Below the pieces are notes generated by a model. That model saw only the letters and a program-made list of their open reading frames with translations. It was not told the DNA's origin and did not search any database. A stretch of 64,000 nucleotides of DNA, taken from G963663365 sp963663365. Lineage in GTDB: Bacteria; Hinthialibacterota; Hinthialibacteria; Hinthialibacterales; G963663365. Below are positions 28,287-37,820 of this stretch, piece by piece (the stretch's first letter is position 1; every line of letters begins with the position of its first letter). The translations under genes were made by a program, and so were the position numbers. The DNA is taken from assembly GCA_963663365.2 (NCBI GenBank), contig CAXXIH010000004.1, forward strand, positions 372,001 to 436,000, in the 5' to 3' direction.

Positions 28287-29207
28287 ATGGAACAACAATT
28301 CGAAAAACTCTCCCGGCCTGTTGTGCCGGAGCTGGATGCCATTCTCGGCGTTCCTTTTAAAGTGCTGGATGACGGTTTTGTGCGCGTGGTCGATTACATG
28401 GGCGCGGATGAGTCTATTGTCCAGGCGGCGCGGGTCTCTTATGGCAGAGGCACGAAATCAGTGCACAACGACCGTGGATTGATCCGCTATCTGTTGCGGC
28501 ACCGGCACACGACACCGTTTGAGATGTGCGAGATCAAGTTTCATGTGCGCGTACCCATGGACTGCTGGCGGCAGTGGATTCGCCATCGCACGGCCAATGT
28601 CAACGAATACTCCACACGCTATTCGGTGGCTATCGATGCCACCCAGCACACGGAGCCCGGCGAGTGGCGCTTGCAGGCCGCCAACAACCGTCAAGGCAGC
28701 CAAGGCAAACTCGATCCGGAAACCGGAGCCAAATTTTCAGAACGTGAGAATGAGCTGCATGAGCTCAGCCGCAAAATCTACAACGAACGGCTGGAAGCGG
28801 GCGTGGCCCGGGAACAGGCCCGCAAAGACCTGCCGCTGTGCACCTACACCGAAGCGTACTGGAAGATCGATCTGCACAATCTCCTGCACTTTTTGGCGCT
28901 GAGAATGGATGAACACGCACAGCTGGAGATTCGTGAATATTCGCGGATTATGGGTGAAGAGATCGTCCAAAAGTGGGTTCCGCTTGTTTGGGAAGCCTTT
29001 ATGGATTACCGCTTCAACGCCGCGAGTCTTTCGGCGATTGAAATTCAGGTCATACAGGCGTTAACCGCAGGTAATACGGATGCAGCTATAGAAGCGGCAC
29101 GAGAACACGGCTGGCTGGAAGAAGGCGCGCAAGGTCTGAAACGCAACCGGGAACGACTCGAATGCGAAGAGAAATTGGCCCGGTTTAATTTAAAACAGCC
29201 CTGGTAA
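28287..29207 (+). CDS. thyX: flavin-dependent thymidylate synthase
   Basis: ThyX makes dTMP from dUMP with FAD, NADPH and methylenetetrahydrofolate. The signature RHRTANVNEYSTRYS matches the family motif RHRxxxxNxxSxR. VSYGRGTKSVHNDRGLIRYL and RHRHTTPFEMCEIKF precede it, and LHNLLHFLALRMDEHAQ-type residues follow. The ATG at 28287 has GAGGCGG five bases upstream and is preferred to the ATG at 28269. A possible promoter (TTGCGG, 16 bases, TATAGT at 28210-28215) lies just upstream. Its presence suggests the organism may lack ThyA. Confidence 0.95.
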   Translation: MEQQFEKLSRPVVPELDAILGVPFKVLDDGFVRVVDYMGADESIVQAARVSYGRGTKSVHNDRGLIRYLLRHRHTTPFEMCEIKFHVRVPMDCWRQWIRHRTANVNEYSTRYSVAIDATQHTEPGEWRLQAANNRQGSQGKLDPETGAKFSERENELHELSRKIYNERLEAGVAREQARKDLPLCTYTEAYWKIDLHNLLHFLALRMDEHAQLEIREYSRIMGEEIVQKWVPLVWEAFMDYRFNAASLSAIEIQVIQALTAGNTDAAIEAAREHGWLEEGAQGLKRNRERLECEEKLARFNLKQPW

Positions 29208-29262
29208 TTGATCGCAACCGGCAAATTTTAAAAAGGAAAAACGTCTTTAGTGAAATAACCCG

Positions 29263-30156
29263 CTAGGCTTTCGCAGGCTTTTTTCCGGCCCAAAGTTTGG
29301 ACTTGGGGATGGCGAGCAGTAATTCCGATACGCTTTCCGGCGCAACAAAAACTTCATCCAACAAATAACCGCTGATCAAACGTTGCGGTATCCGTTCAAA
29401 CAAGGGATTTCGAACCAACACGTCTTCCGGTGCGGCATCCCAAACCGCATCCGGGGAATCATCACGAATCATAAATCCCAGTTCTTCCAGTGATGCCGGA
29501 AGAAGTTTTAATGATGAAGTCGCCACGATGAGCGGCTTGCCCGCATCTTTGGCTGCGCAGGCAAGACCATAACTTCCCGCCTTGTTAACCACATGATCGG
29601 CGGTCACGGCATCCGCGCCCAATAAAACAACATCGCATTCGGAGACCAAAGAAGGCAACAGAGCATCCGTCACAAATGTTACTTTGTGGCCTGCCTCTGC
29701 AACTCTTCCGGCTAAGAAGCGTCCTTCGCAAAGGGGACGGGATTCACCGATAAAAACATGGATGGCGTGCGCCTTTCGCGCGGCTTCAAGCCACCCGCTA
29801 ATTGTAGAACTCCATGAAAGAGTCGCCAGCGCTCCAATCCCTGCACCATTCGGCTGGTATCTTTGAATAAAAGCCGATTCGAAATCTTTCCAATGTTTAA
29901 CGGTAACGGCCACTTCTTTGGGCATCCCTTCATAGGGACGGTCCTCTTCCAGCGCCAACAATGCGTCATTCGCAACTCGAAAAAGCGGGGCCATACACGA
30001 CTGGGCATCGATCAAAGTCGTAGCGACTTTCAAATACCGTTCAGATGGCAAATCCGCAAAAAGATGGGATGCCCGCCGCGCCAATTGCATGGCTCCGGAA
30101 GTCCGGTCGGCGGCAATACCGGTAATGATCTTATCCAGCTCGACTTTTTCATTCAT
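29263..30156 (-). CDS. IF-2B alpha/beta/delta-like sugar-phosphate isomerase family protein
   Basis: This protein of about 297 residues has the C-terminal Rossmann-like signature of the eIF-2B/MtnA/ribose-1,5-bisphosphate isomerase superfamily: LLGADAVTADHVVNKAGSYG and KPLIVATSSLKL, preceded by VFIGESRPLCEGRFLAG. I chose ATG 30156 (MNEKVELDK), because the frame's 30264 start would run 70 bases into the preceding permease gene. The bacterial family member could isomerise methylthioribose 1-phosphate or a related ribose phosphate, or be something else; the catalytic Cys of MtnA is not obvious. It lies 38 bases after an LptF-type permease on the same strand. Confidence 0.8.
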   Translation of the reverse strand: MNEKVELDKIITGIAADRTSGAMQLARRASHLFADLPSERYLKVATTLIDAQSCMAPLFRVANDALLALEEDRPYEGMPKEVAVTVKHWKDFESAFIQRYQPNGAGIGALATLSWSSTISGWLEAARKAHAIHVFIGESRPLCEGRFLAGRVAEAGHKVTFVTDALLPSLVSECDVVLLGADAVTADHVVNKAGSYGLACAAKDAGKPLIVATSSLKLLPASLEELGFMIRDDSPDAVWDAAPEDVLVRNPLFERIPQRLISGYLLDEVFVAPESVSELLLAIPKSKLWAGKKPAKA

Positions 30157-30194
30157 AAGCAGAAAAACACCGCGCGATGCCGGTGTTTCACGAT

Positions 30195-31301
30195 CTACGT
30201 ACGTTGATCTTTGTAAATAAAAGCACCCAATGCCGGTATCCCAATCACAAGATTTGGAATCCATGGTCCGGCGACGGGATGCAAAATCCCGTTCTCAACG
30301 AAACTGACGCAGAAAGCGACACCGACATAATACGCAAAGGCCATAATTAAAGACAGCCCAAGGCCGATGGAAAGACTGCCCGAACCGGGTTGAAGAGAGA
30401 AACAAATCCCGATTAGGCTAAGGACCAAGAAACCAAAGGGAAAAGCACTCCCCTTCAGGGTTAGATAGACCTGGAACCGGGCCGAGTTCAACCCCGCTTT
30501 CTGGGCTTTGTAAACCTCTTCCCGCAAATCCTTTAGAGACATGTCTTCCGGCTTTTGCGTCATGCGCAAAAAGCGTTCGGGAGTCTCATCCATTTGATAT
30601 TCGTAACTGTCGTGAAATTGCGTGGTCACCGTTCCATCAGGATTAAACCGCCGCTCCACGACATCCTCAAAATGCCACGTTCCCGAAGGCTGATAAAACG
30701 CCTGCCGGACACGCAAACGGCGAATGGGAATGGCGGTTTCAGGATCGCTTTCGATAATATCAACACCATACAGACCATTAAGATACGGGCGATGCATGGC
30801 AACATGAAACGTGCGTTCGTCTTGTCCGATCAACCAAATGTCCCGGCGTCCGGTCATCAGTTCGCCTTTGTTTTTGATATCCAAGACCATCAAATCTTCG
30901 GCCTTTTGCCAGGCGGGAGCTACAACTATATCGTGAAAAAAGGGCGTAACTAATGCAAACACGGCAACCGTAACCAAAATCGGCCAGGCAATGCGATGGG
31001 CGCGATACCCTCCCACAATCATTGCCTGTAATTCCCGGTTTCGGGACAAACGCCCCAAGGTAAATGTGACCGCCGCCAAAACAGCAAAAGGGAGACAACG
31101 CGATATGAAATAAGGAACCGAACATGCGATATATTGAATCACAAGGCTCCACGGTGGATCGTTTTTCAGAAACTCATCGACTTCGCTAAATAAGACAATG
31201 ACAACCGAGAGTACGGCGAAGAAAGCCAGCATACCCAGCAACGCACGGATGAATTCCGTGAAGATGTAGCGGTCGAGAGTTCCAATCCAAATACGGCTCA
31301 T
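30195..31301 (-). CDS. LptF/LptG family lipopolysaccharide export permease
   Basis: This is an inner-membrane protein of the YjgP/YjgQ family, which with LptB forms the ABC transporter that extracts lipopolysaccharide. It starts with LDRYIFTEFIRALLGMLAFF, the family N-terminus, and has six transmembrane segments. Three lie before a large periplasmic beta-rich region (about 125-265), and three after it, including AFPFGFLVLSLIGICFSLQP and GLGLSLIMAFAYYVGVAF. I prefer the ATG at 31301 because the family begins there; the frame also allows 31343. Normally LptF and LptG lie side by side; here one copy stands alone. Confidence 0.85.
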   Translation of the reverse strand: MSRIWIGTLDRYIFTEFIRALLGMLAFFAVLSVVIVLFSEVDEFLKNDPPWSLVIQYIACSVPYFISRCLPFAVLAAVTFTLGRLSRNRELQAMIVGGYRAHRIAWPILVTVAVFALVTPFFHDIVVAPAWQKAEDLMVLDIKNKGELMTGRRDIWLIGQDERTFHVAMHRPYLNGLYGVDIIESDPETAIPIRRLRVRQAFYQPSGTWHFEDVVERRFNPDGTVTTQFHDSYEYQMDETPERFLRMTQKPEDMSLKDLREEVYKAQKAGLNSARFQVYLTLKGSAFPFGFLVLSLIGICFSLQPGSGSLSIGLGLSLIMAFAYYVGVAFCVSFVENGILHPVAGPWIPNLVIGIPALGAFIYKDQRT

Positions 31302-31414
31302 GCCGGTCAGCCTAGCGGTGTTCACCGGATTCAGCGAAGCCATGCGCGTACCGGATGACCATGGTCAACGCGCACCGGCCTACACTAAACTGCGCCGATA
31401 GAGGAGTGCAAAAC

Positions 31415-32401
31415 ATGATAGGCATACTTGGAGCCGGTTCTTGGGGAGCGGGGCTGTCAATGGTTTTGAACCGAAACGGCCATCCGGCACGGATTTGGAC
31501 TCCTTTTGAACAAGAAGCCGAACAAATTTCACGGACACGCCGTCTCCCACACAAACTCCCCGGTGTTGTTCTGCCGGAGGGCGTCGGTGTAACCCATGAA
31601 CTCGGTTCATGGCTCAATGAACTTGAGGCGCTCATTGTTGCTGTTCCTTCGGCCTTCATTGCTTCCACAGCGGAACGGCTCAAGGAGCATTTGCATAACG
31701 GCGTATTACTAGTGAGTTGTACAAAAGGCATTGAGGCCGAATCCTGCCGCACCATGACCCAAGTGCTTCAAGACGCCTTACCGGGGGTAGATGCCGTGGT
31801 GGCGCTTTCCGGCCCAACTCATGCCGAAGAGGTTTCCCGGAACCTGCCTACAGCCATCGTGGCCGCATCCACAAATGAAGAGGCCGCAAAAAAAGTCCAG
31901 GCGCTGTTTCAGCAAACGACTTTCAGGGTCTATACCAATCTCGACATTCTCGGTGTTGAACTGGGCGGCGCGCTAAAAAACGTCATCGCAATTGCCACAG
32001 GTATCTGCGATGGTTTGGGGTATGGCGACAATGCCCGGGCAGCGCTCATTACCCGTGGACTGGCGGAAATCACCCGCTTGGCCGTCCGTATAGGCGCGCA
32101 ACCGGACACATTCGCCGGACTGTCGGGCATGGGGGATATCATCGTGACCTGCACAAGCCGGCACAGCCGTAACCGCAAACTCGGCGAGTTATTGGCCCAA
32201 GGGTATGATCTGGAATCGGCGCAGGAAGAGATCGGCATGGTCGCTGAGGGAGCGACTACAGCCAAAGCCATCGCCAATCTTCAGGCACGCTATGAGGTCG
32301 AAATGCCCATCAGCGCACAAGTCGCAGGATTGCTATTCGAAAACCTGGAGCCCAAACAAGCAGTCAACAATCTCCTCTCCCGCGCCGAAAAGGCGGAATG
32401 A
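31415..32401 (+). CDS. gpsA: NAD(P)-dependent glycerol-3-phosphate dehydrogenase
   Basis: GpsA makes sn-glycerol 3-phosphate for phospholipids in the cytoplasm. The 328-residue product has the Rossmann motif GAGSWGAGLSMVLNRNGH at the very N-terminus and the substrate-binding Lys in LGGALKNVIAIATGICDGLG, followed by ARAALITRGLAEI. GAGGAG lies 8-9 bases before ATG 31415, which is why I take it rather than 31355. It is divergent from the LptF-type permease. Confidence 0.95.
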   Translation: MIGILGAGSWGAGLSMVLNRNGHPARIWTPFEQEAEQISRTRRLPHKLPGVVLPEGVGVTHELGSWLNELEALIVAVPSAFIASTAERLKEHLHNGVLLVSCTKGIEAESCRTMTQVLQDALPGVDAVVALSGPTHAEEVSRNLPTAIVAASTNEEAAKKVQALFQQTTFRVYTNLDILGVELGGALKNVIAIATGICDGLGYGDNARAALITRGLAEITRLAVRIGAQPDTFAGLSGMGDIIVTCTSRHSRNRKLGELLAQGYDLESAQEEIGMVAEGATTAKAIANLQARYEVEMPISAQVAGLLFENLEPKQAVNNLLSRAEKAE

Positions 32402-32521
32402 GGGACAGGCAAGGGCGAGTAAAGTCGCACCTAATTGACAATCAAATTTATTCGCCGTATCGTAAATTTGGGGATTTGGTGTGGAGTACTTTTTAGTAGA
32501 ATCCAAAATGGAGAAACACAC

Positions 32522-32824
32522 ATGGAGCCTCAAATTCTCATTCATCGCAAAAAAATAAGCGCTTTTTGCTCCAAATGGAAAATAAAGGAACTTTATCTTT
32601 TTGGTTCCGCACTCCGTGATGACTTCAGTCCTGAAAGCGATGTGGATGTTCTAGTTGAATTCCATGATAGTGCCGAATGGGATTTATTCGATTGGATCGA
32701 TATTCAAGATGGACTTTCTGAAATATTCGGGCAAAAAGTTGATTTGACATCTGCAAAAGGCTTGCGAAATCCAATTATAAGAGAAGAAATCGCGAAGACT
32801 CGGAGATTAATTTATGCGGGATAA
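32522..32824 (+). CDS. mntA: MNT nucleotidyltransferase antitoxin
   Basis: This 100-residue minimal nucleotidyltransferase has LYLFGSALRDDFSPESDVDV, the GSx10DxD signature of the fold. In characterised MNT/HEPN pairs this protein adenylylates the HEPN toxin and silences it. GGAGA lies 7 bases before ATG 32522; the open frame reaches back to 32435 without support. It overlaps the HEPN gene by 11 bases. Confidence 0.85.
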   Translation: MEPQILIHRKKISAFCSKWKIKELYLFGSALRDDFSPESDVDVLVEFHDSAEWDLFDWIDIQDGLSEIFGQKVDLTSAKGLRNPIIREEIAKTRRLIYAG

Positions 32825-33176
32825 AAATGACAATATGGCCTATCTGCACGATATGTTGGATGCGGCCAAAACCGTCACCGAGTTTGTACACGAGAAGACT
32901 TACGAGGAATTCCAGCAAAGCAAAATATTGCAAAGTGCCGTTGAACGGCAGATTGAGATTATAGGAGAAGCGGCAAATAGGACATCTCAATCTTTCCGCG
33001 AAAAACATTCTGTCATTCCATGGAAGAAAATCATTGGAATGCGCCATATTCTTGCTCACGGATACGACATAATTGAGACTGAAATTCTATGGCGCACAGC
33101 CATCTCGCGAGTACCCGAGTTAATTAGGCAATTGTCGCCTCTGTTTATTGAAGACATCCCTGAAGATGCTTGTTAA
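32814..33176 (+). CDS. hepT: HEPN-domain toxin (HepT type)
   Basis: This 120-residue HEPN (DUF86) protein carries RHILAHGY, which fits the Rx4HxY motif: Arg and His are the RNase catalytic residues, and Tyr is the adenylylation target in characterised HepT toxins. It overlaps the MNT gene in a two-gene operon. All three key residues are present, so the pair is likely intact. It lies among housekeeping genes without mobile elements. Confidence 0.85.
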   Translation: MRDKNDNMAYLHDMLDAAKTVTEFVHEKTYEEFQQSKILQSAVERQIEIIGEAANRTSQSFREKHSVIPWKKIIGMRHILAHGYDIIETEILWRTAISRVPELIRQLSPLFIEDIPEDAC

Positions 33177-33460
33177 CTAACTCCAATCAATACTTCCAAA
33201 TAAATCCACGAATTCCGTTATAAATTGCTGAATAGCCACAAACATACACCTCCCAAAGCCTATAACCCACTGATTTTCAATCTGTTACGACCAGTCTCCG
33301 TTACAATCCACCTCCTAAATCCGTACTACAAATTGAAGGCAAAGGACAAGAGACATATGAAATTTGCCGATATATAATTACAAGAGAAGAAAAACGGGAG
33401 GTACCGGAACGGGGTATATCGTCAGGGTTGTGGTGTACGCTAAGACGGAGGTGACTGATC

Positions 33461-33862
33461 ATGGTCGATCCGATTCAAGGCACCCCACCGGAAGCCATTC
33501 ATTTGGCAACGGCCGCGCTGGGCGCGGCGCAAACCAGAGAACTGCGGCGCGCCAAAGAAAAAGAGCGCGAACAACGTGTGCAGAGTTTCGCCCAAGAGTT
33601 CAAACGCGCTCTTGAAGTAAAGGATTCTGAAGTGGATCCGGGTGGCGAAGCATCTGCTTCCCGCCAATACCGCAGTGAAGATGACAGCGCGATAGAAACC
33701 GAACATGAAACCGAACTTTGGCGGCAATATCAAAAAGCCAATGCCGCCCAGGTGCGCCGCAATCACCCGCGTGCACCAAAAGAAACGCCCGATCATTCCA
33801 TAAATGATGACCGGGCGGATGTTTCTTCTTCGCCGCCGAATTGGCTGAATCTATTTGCCTAA
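33461..33862 (+). CDS. small charged hypothetical protein
   Basis: This 133-residue protein begins MVDPIQGTPPEAIHLATAAL after a near-perfect ribosome site (GGAGGTGA, six to seven bases upstream). It is mostly polar with a Lys/Arg/Glu-rich helix at about 22-50 and a long acidic, likely disordered, region. There is no signal peptide or membrane segment. I do not recognise a family. It runs toward dnaA, whose 3' end is 31 bases away on the other strand. Confidence 0.65.
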   Translation: MVDPIQGTPPEAIHLATAALGAAQTRELRRAKEKEREQRVQSFAQEFKRALEVKDSEVDPGGEASASRQYRSEDDSAIETEHETELWRQYQKANAAQVRRNHPRAPKETPDHSINDDRADVSSSPPNWLNLFA

Positions 33863-33893
33863 AGGCGGCGTTGTATACGTTCTTCGATAACGG

Positions 33894-35285
33894 TTATTGC
33901 AAAGAAGCCTGCAACGATTGAACCACCCCGCGTAGTTCTTCGTCTTCTTCAATTTGCTTGCCGATTTTTTTGCATGCGAACATAACCGTCGTATGATCTT
34001 TGTTCCCGAAAAAGGTGCCGATTTCCGGGAAGGAATGATTGGTCAGCTGACGGCATAAAAACATGGCGATTTGGCGGGGCAACGCAATCGAACGCGAACG
34101 ATTGGCCCCAAGAATATCGCTGGTACGTATTTTAAAGTTATCCGCGACCCGCTTTTGTATTTTTTCGATTGAAATATCCCGTTCGGGCCGCCGGAATACA
34201 TCGCCTAAGATTCGCGCGGCTTCCCGCTCAGTCATTGACCGGCCATTGAATTCGAAGGTCAGTTTTACCAAAGCGCCTTCAAGTTCGCGAATCGAAGAAT
34301 CGATCCGCTGGGCAATCAACTCTAAAATTTCCCTTGGAATCTCAAAATTGCAGTGCTCACATTTCTGCTGGAGAATCGCCAACCGGGTCTCATAATCCGG
34401 CTGACCGATATCAGTAATCAAGCCCCATTCGAAACGCGAACGCAGACGATCTTCCAGCGTGGGGATATCTTTGGGGGGCCGGTCACTGGAAATAATAATC
34501 TGCTTGTGTGCGTTATAGAGGGCATTAAACGTATGGAAGAATTCTTCTTGTGTAGAAGCCTTCCCAGCCAAAACGTGGATGTCATCGATCAATAGAACAT
34601 CCACACGGCGGTATTTATTCTGGAAGACATGCCGGCTGTTTGAGCGAATTGCATCGACGAATTCGTTAACGAATTGCTCTGCCGGCATAAAGCCCACCGT
34701 CATATGCGAGTGGTACTTGCGTACGTAGTTGCCGATCGCCTGCAACAAGTGCGTTTTTCCCAATCCGACACCGCCGTAAATAAAAAGAGGATTATACGAT
34801 TCCGCTGGAGCCTTTGCGACCGCTTGGGCCGCGGCGTGGCTCATTTTGTTGTGATTGCCAATGACGAAATTCTCAAAGACATACCGTTCATTGAGTTGAT
34901 AACCGTCAATGATCGATCCGGAGTGGTTCCCACCGTTCCCATCGGCGGTGTGGGATTCTTTACGATCCGCTCCATTACCATCGGTGTCGGTTACTACACA
35001 CTCCACCTGCACCGGCTTCGCATACACTTCAGAAAAGGCTTCGCCCAATTCCGTCAAGTAGGTACGCTCAATCCAGTCTTTACGGTAGAGGCTCGGTACC
35101 CCCAGGAGAACGACGTCACCAACGACATCAAGGACGTTTACATCCGTAAACCAGGTCTGAATATCCTCATTCGGAAGCCGCTCACGCAACACGGGCATCA
35201 CACGATTCCAGATACTCAGGCCTCCCCCAACCATGGTGACCTCATTTGCAACAATGCTCTCCACTTTTGTTCCTCCGTCGCTCAA
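33894..35285 (-). CDS. dnaA: chromosomal replication initiator protein DnaA
   Basis: DnaA binds DnaA boxes at oriC and melts the origin. The 463-residue protein has an N-terminal oligomerisation domain (WNRVMPVLRERLPNEDIQTW), Walker A GGVGLGKTHLLQAIGN, Walker B VLLIDDIHVLAGK, sensor residues around ISSDRPPKDIPTLEDRLRSR and the C-terminal DNA-binding signature FFGNKDHTTVMFACKKI. The linker at about 100-125 is short and Asn/Gly-rich. It is not followed by dnaN or recF, unlike in many bacteria. The upstream region holds DnaA boxes, which may also allow autoregulation. Confidence 0.97.
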   Translation of the reverse strand: MSDGGTKVESIVANEVTMVGGGLSIWNRVMPVLRERLPNEDIQTWFTDVNVLDVVGDVVLLGVPSLYRKDWIERTYLTELGEAFSEVYAKPVQVECVVTDTDGNGADRKESHTADGNGGNHSGSIIDGYQLNERYVFENFVIGNHNKMSHAAAQAVAKAPAESYNPLFIYGGVGLGKTHLLQAIGNYVRKYHSHMTVGFMPAEQFVNEFVDAIRSNSRHVFQNKYRRVDVLLIDDIHVLAGKASTQEEFFHTFNALYNAHKQIIISSDRPPKDIPTLEDRLRSRFEWGLITDIGQPDYETRLAILQQKCEHCNFEIPREILELIAQRIDSSIRELEGALVKLTFEFNGRSMTEREAARILGDVFRRPERDISIEKIQKRVADNFKIRTSDILGANRSRSIALPRQIAMFLCRQLTNHSFPEIGTFFGNKDHTTVMFACKKIGKQIEEDEELRGVVQSLQASLQ

Positions 35286-35818
35286 AACCCCACATATCCA
35301 CAGGCCAAAGGCACAATAAAAGCAGATAATTCATAAGAGAGACAAACCTTTGGGCACCTTATTCCCAGGTTGTCCCCAACTTATAACATCTTATCCACAG
35401 AATACTAACATCTTGTTATTTCATAACTTACGAATAACCGCGCGCAAATTTCTACCACCGTTGGAACATGACTTCAACAGCACTATTCCCGCAAGCCATG
35501 CGAAGAACCTCCTAATTGTGTCACAACTAACGGCATGTCATACATTTAAGGAATTTTAAGAAAGAATAACTTTTTTTTAAATAGGTGCCCGATCCCGCCG
35601 ATTTCAATGTCCTGCAGGTTGCTATCCGCTTAAAAATCAGCATGTTGACTCCGACGGCGTTTCCAACATATTTCAAATACTCTAATGTGCAGCGCCCAAA
35701 GCAGTGTAACAACAAACACTTATGTCAATACAAAGAAAATTGTGAGTTCATAATCAATCTTGCAGTGACTATGTTGATATTCCATTCGCTTCATTATCGC
35801 CACAAAAATTGACTGTAT
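35286..35818. other. candidate oriC / dnaA upstream region
   Basis: This 533-base AT-rich region lies between dnaA and the 3' end of the methyltransferase gene. It contains a perfect DnaA box TTATCCACA at 35391-35399, a one-mismatch copy ATATCCACA at 35294-35302 and a weaker TTGTCCCCA at 35370-35378. A poly-T/A stretch (about 35547-35582) could be an unwinding element. Only two good boxes are visible, so it may be just the dnaA control region. No gene is evident; the short frames are weak. Confidence 0.5.
35391..35399 (+). promoter_or_regulatory. consensus DnaA box
   Basis: TTATCCACA, an exact match to the canonical DnaA-binding sequence, 106 bases upstream of the dnaA start codon. Confidence 0.75.
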
Positions 35819-37798
35819 TCAACAAACATTGACGGTTAGATATTCAAGAGTTTCATAACCAAAAATGTCAATAACTTTGACAGTTACATTGTATTGTCCC
35901 GGTTGTGTGTACGTATGAGTGCAACTATCTCGTTCCAACGTTCGATGTGTTCTCATACGATAAGACTCCCAATCATTTACAAAAACAGCGTTGTCCGTTG
36001 ATACATTCGCCGATTGGTGACCTGGATTCTTTCGATCGCCAAAATCCACCGCCCAATAATCAACCCAGTCTATCCAGTCTTCAGTTAGAATTGCCTTCGT
36101 TATGTTCCCTTTTCGATCTCTGCTAACACGTACAAGATTTCTATCTTCGACAACAAATGCATTTCTATTTTTAGGCAAACACTCCGTAACACGCTTCGCC
36201 CCACCCAAATGCCCACGCACCTCGTAATTTACAAGCCGCAAGAAAGCACTTTGGTCTTTCACATTTGATACAACATGAACACAAGCTGCTTCGGGGAAAC
36301 GAATGCGCCGGATTTTCATTCCTGACCGATTAAGCAGTTCGGAAGGAATCAAACGCGGCACGATATTAATTCCTAAATTCCGCTTTGCATCAAAAGCATG
36401 CCGTACGGTTCCGGGCGCATAATTCAAAGCAAGGATATCGGCTTCGGCAATACCATGGCCGTTGCATGCATCAAGGCAAGATTGCAGAGCATTGACAGAT
36501 AACGGCTGTTCGGGCGAGGCAACATAAATAGGACGCTCATCAATACGGCCGCAAAAGGGGAGAATGGACTCATCGTGGTCTCCCCCATAGGCCGAAAGAA
36601 TCCGTTGCCGATAACGACGAGAACAAAAAGATCCACTTTTCGAACGTTTTGTTTTTTGATTGAAGAAAGGAGCATCTCCTATGGCTATGGGCCCCATAAG
36701 ATCGAACCCGCCCACGGAACCTCCGGGTGCAACAGTGGTCTTTTGGGCATCAAGAATGCGTCTCCGTGCAACATGAATTCCCATCCGGCTTTGTTCACAG
36801 CCAATCCATCGCCGTCCCAATCGCTCGGCAACTGCAAGCGTCGTCCCGGAACCACAAAAGAAATCTGCAACCAAATCACCTTTGCGCGAAGAGGCACACA
36901 AAATCCGTTCGATCAACGCCTCCGGCTTTTGCGTATCGTAACCGACGCGTTCGGGATCTTTCTGTTGGATATGACTAAGATCCGTCCATACGTCGCAAGG
37001 GGTGCGTTTTTCATCTTCGTAATACGTATAAATCTTCCCTGCCGAACGAATCGTATAAAAGACACGCCCATCGTCATCCACATTGCGTTTCATGTGATTA
37101 CGGCGGTCTCTGCCATGTATCTGGCTAACGGTATCGGGATTGAAATACCAATTATCCGATTTGTGATAGAAATGGATTGTGTCGTGCTTTCGGGAATAAC
37201 CACGCCGTCTTCGTCCGCCGGACTGGTAGTGCCATATAATTTCGTTGGCATAATTCTCCCGGCCAAAAATCTCATCAAGAAGCACGCGTAGATAGGCGCT
37301 GACCCGCCAATCGCAGTGCACATAAATACAACCATCATCAGCCAAAAGCTGTGCCATGAGCCGAAGCCGCTTGGCCATCATAACAAGATAAGAATCTTCG
37401 CCGTCTCCCCACCGGTCGCGATAGGCAACTTCCTCAACCACAGGAAGCCCGTCGTTGCTTTTCGGCATAGAACCGGGCTCTATGCTGCAGAAGAAATTGC
37501 GTCCGGCGTCAAATGGGGGATCGATATAGATCAAACGAATCCCGCCGGCGGCTTCAATCTCATCCCGGATACTGCCCTGCTGCAGAAATTCGAGTGCAGA
37601 CAGGTTATCTCCGGCAAAGAGTTTGTTGCGCCATGACAGTTGGCACGAGGAAATATTATTACCACGGTGAGATTCAACAACTCGAAACGAAACTAAAGTA
37701 TCGGAGGGCTGATGCGAACGTTTCGCCTCCATCATTTCACTGCTTGACATATCCGCAGGGGCGTTATTCGGAACTGACTGATTGTTTGAAGGAGGCAT
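35819..37798 (-). CDS. type III-like (beta-class) DNA methyltransferase, apparently orphan
   Basis: This protein of about 659 residues has the catalytic IYIDPPFDAGRNFF (motif IV, DPPF) before the SAM-binding ADFFCGSGTTLAVAERLG (motif I). This order is typical of type III Mod-like adenine methyltransferases. The section between them carries the recognition region (HYQSGGRRRRGYSRKHDTIH). A C-terminal extension of about 280 residues ends with a PKD-like beta-sandwich (HTYTQPGQYNVTVKVIDIFG). No restriction subunit lies next to it. The frame extends to a TTG at 37843; I chose the ATG at 37798, which avoids overlap with the zinc-ribbon gene, though no strong ribosome site supports either. Role may be restriction, epigenetic control, or both. 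Confidence 0.8.
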   Translation of the reverse strand: MPPSNNQSVPNNAPADMSSSEMMEAKRSHQPSDTLVSFRVVESHRGNNISSCQLSWRNKLFAGDNLSALEFLQQGSIRDEIEAAGGIRLIYIDPPFDAGRNFFCSIEPGSMPKSNDGLPVVEEVAYRDRWGDGEDSYLVMMAKRLRLMAQLLADDGCIYVHCDWRVSAYLRVLLDEIFGRENYANEIIWHYQSGGRRRRGYSRKHDTIHFYHKSDNWYFNPDTVSQIHGRDRRNHMKRNVDDDGRVFYTIRSAGKIYTYYEDEKRTPCDVWTDLSHIQQKDPERVGYDTQKPEALIERILCASSRKGDLVADFFCGSGTTLAVAERLGRRWIGCEQSRMGIHVARRRILDAQKTTVAPGGSVGGFDLMGPIAIGDAPFFNQKTKRSKSGSFCSRRYRQRILSAYGGDHDESILPFCGRIDERPIYVASPEQPLSVNALQSCLDACNGHGIAEADILALNYAPGTVRHAFDAKRNLGINIVPRLIPSELLNRSGMKIRRIRFPEAACVHVVSNVKDQSAFLRLVNYEVRGHLGGAKRVTECLPKNRNAFVVEDRNLVRVSRDRKGNITKAILTEDWIDWVDYWAVDFGDRKNPGHQSANVSTDNAVFVNDWESYRMRTHRTLERDSCTHTYTQPGQYNVTVKVIDIFGYETLEYLTVNVC

Positions 37799-37820
37799 CA
37801 CGGCAGAAGTTAACACCCGG

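Noticed and set aside
33364..33615. 83-codon frame before the small hypothetical at 33461
   Set aside because: The 33461 frame has a near-perfect ribosome site and better coding look.
36575..37291. 238-codon frame opposite the methyltransferase
   Set aside because: Antisense shadow; methyltransferase motifs are on the minus strand.
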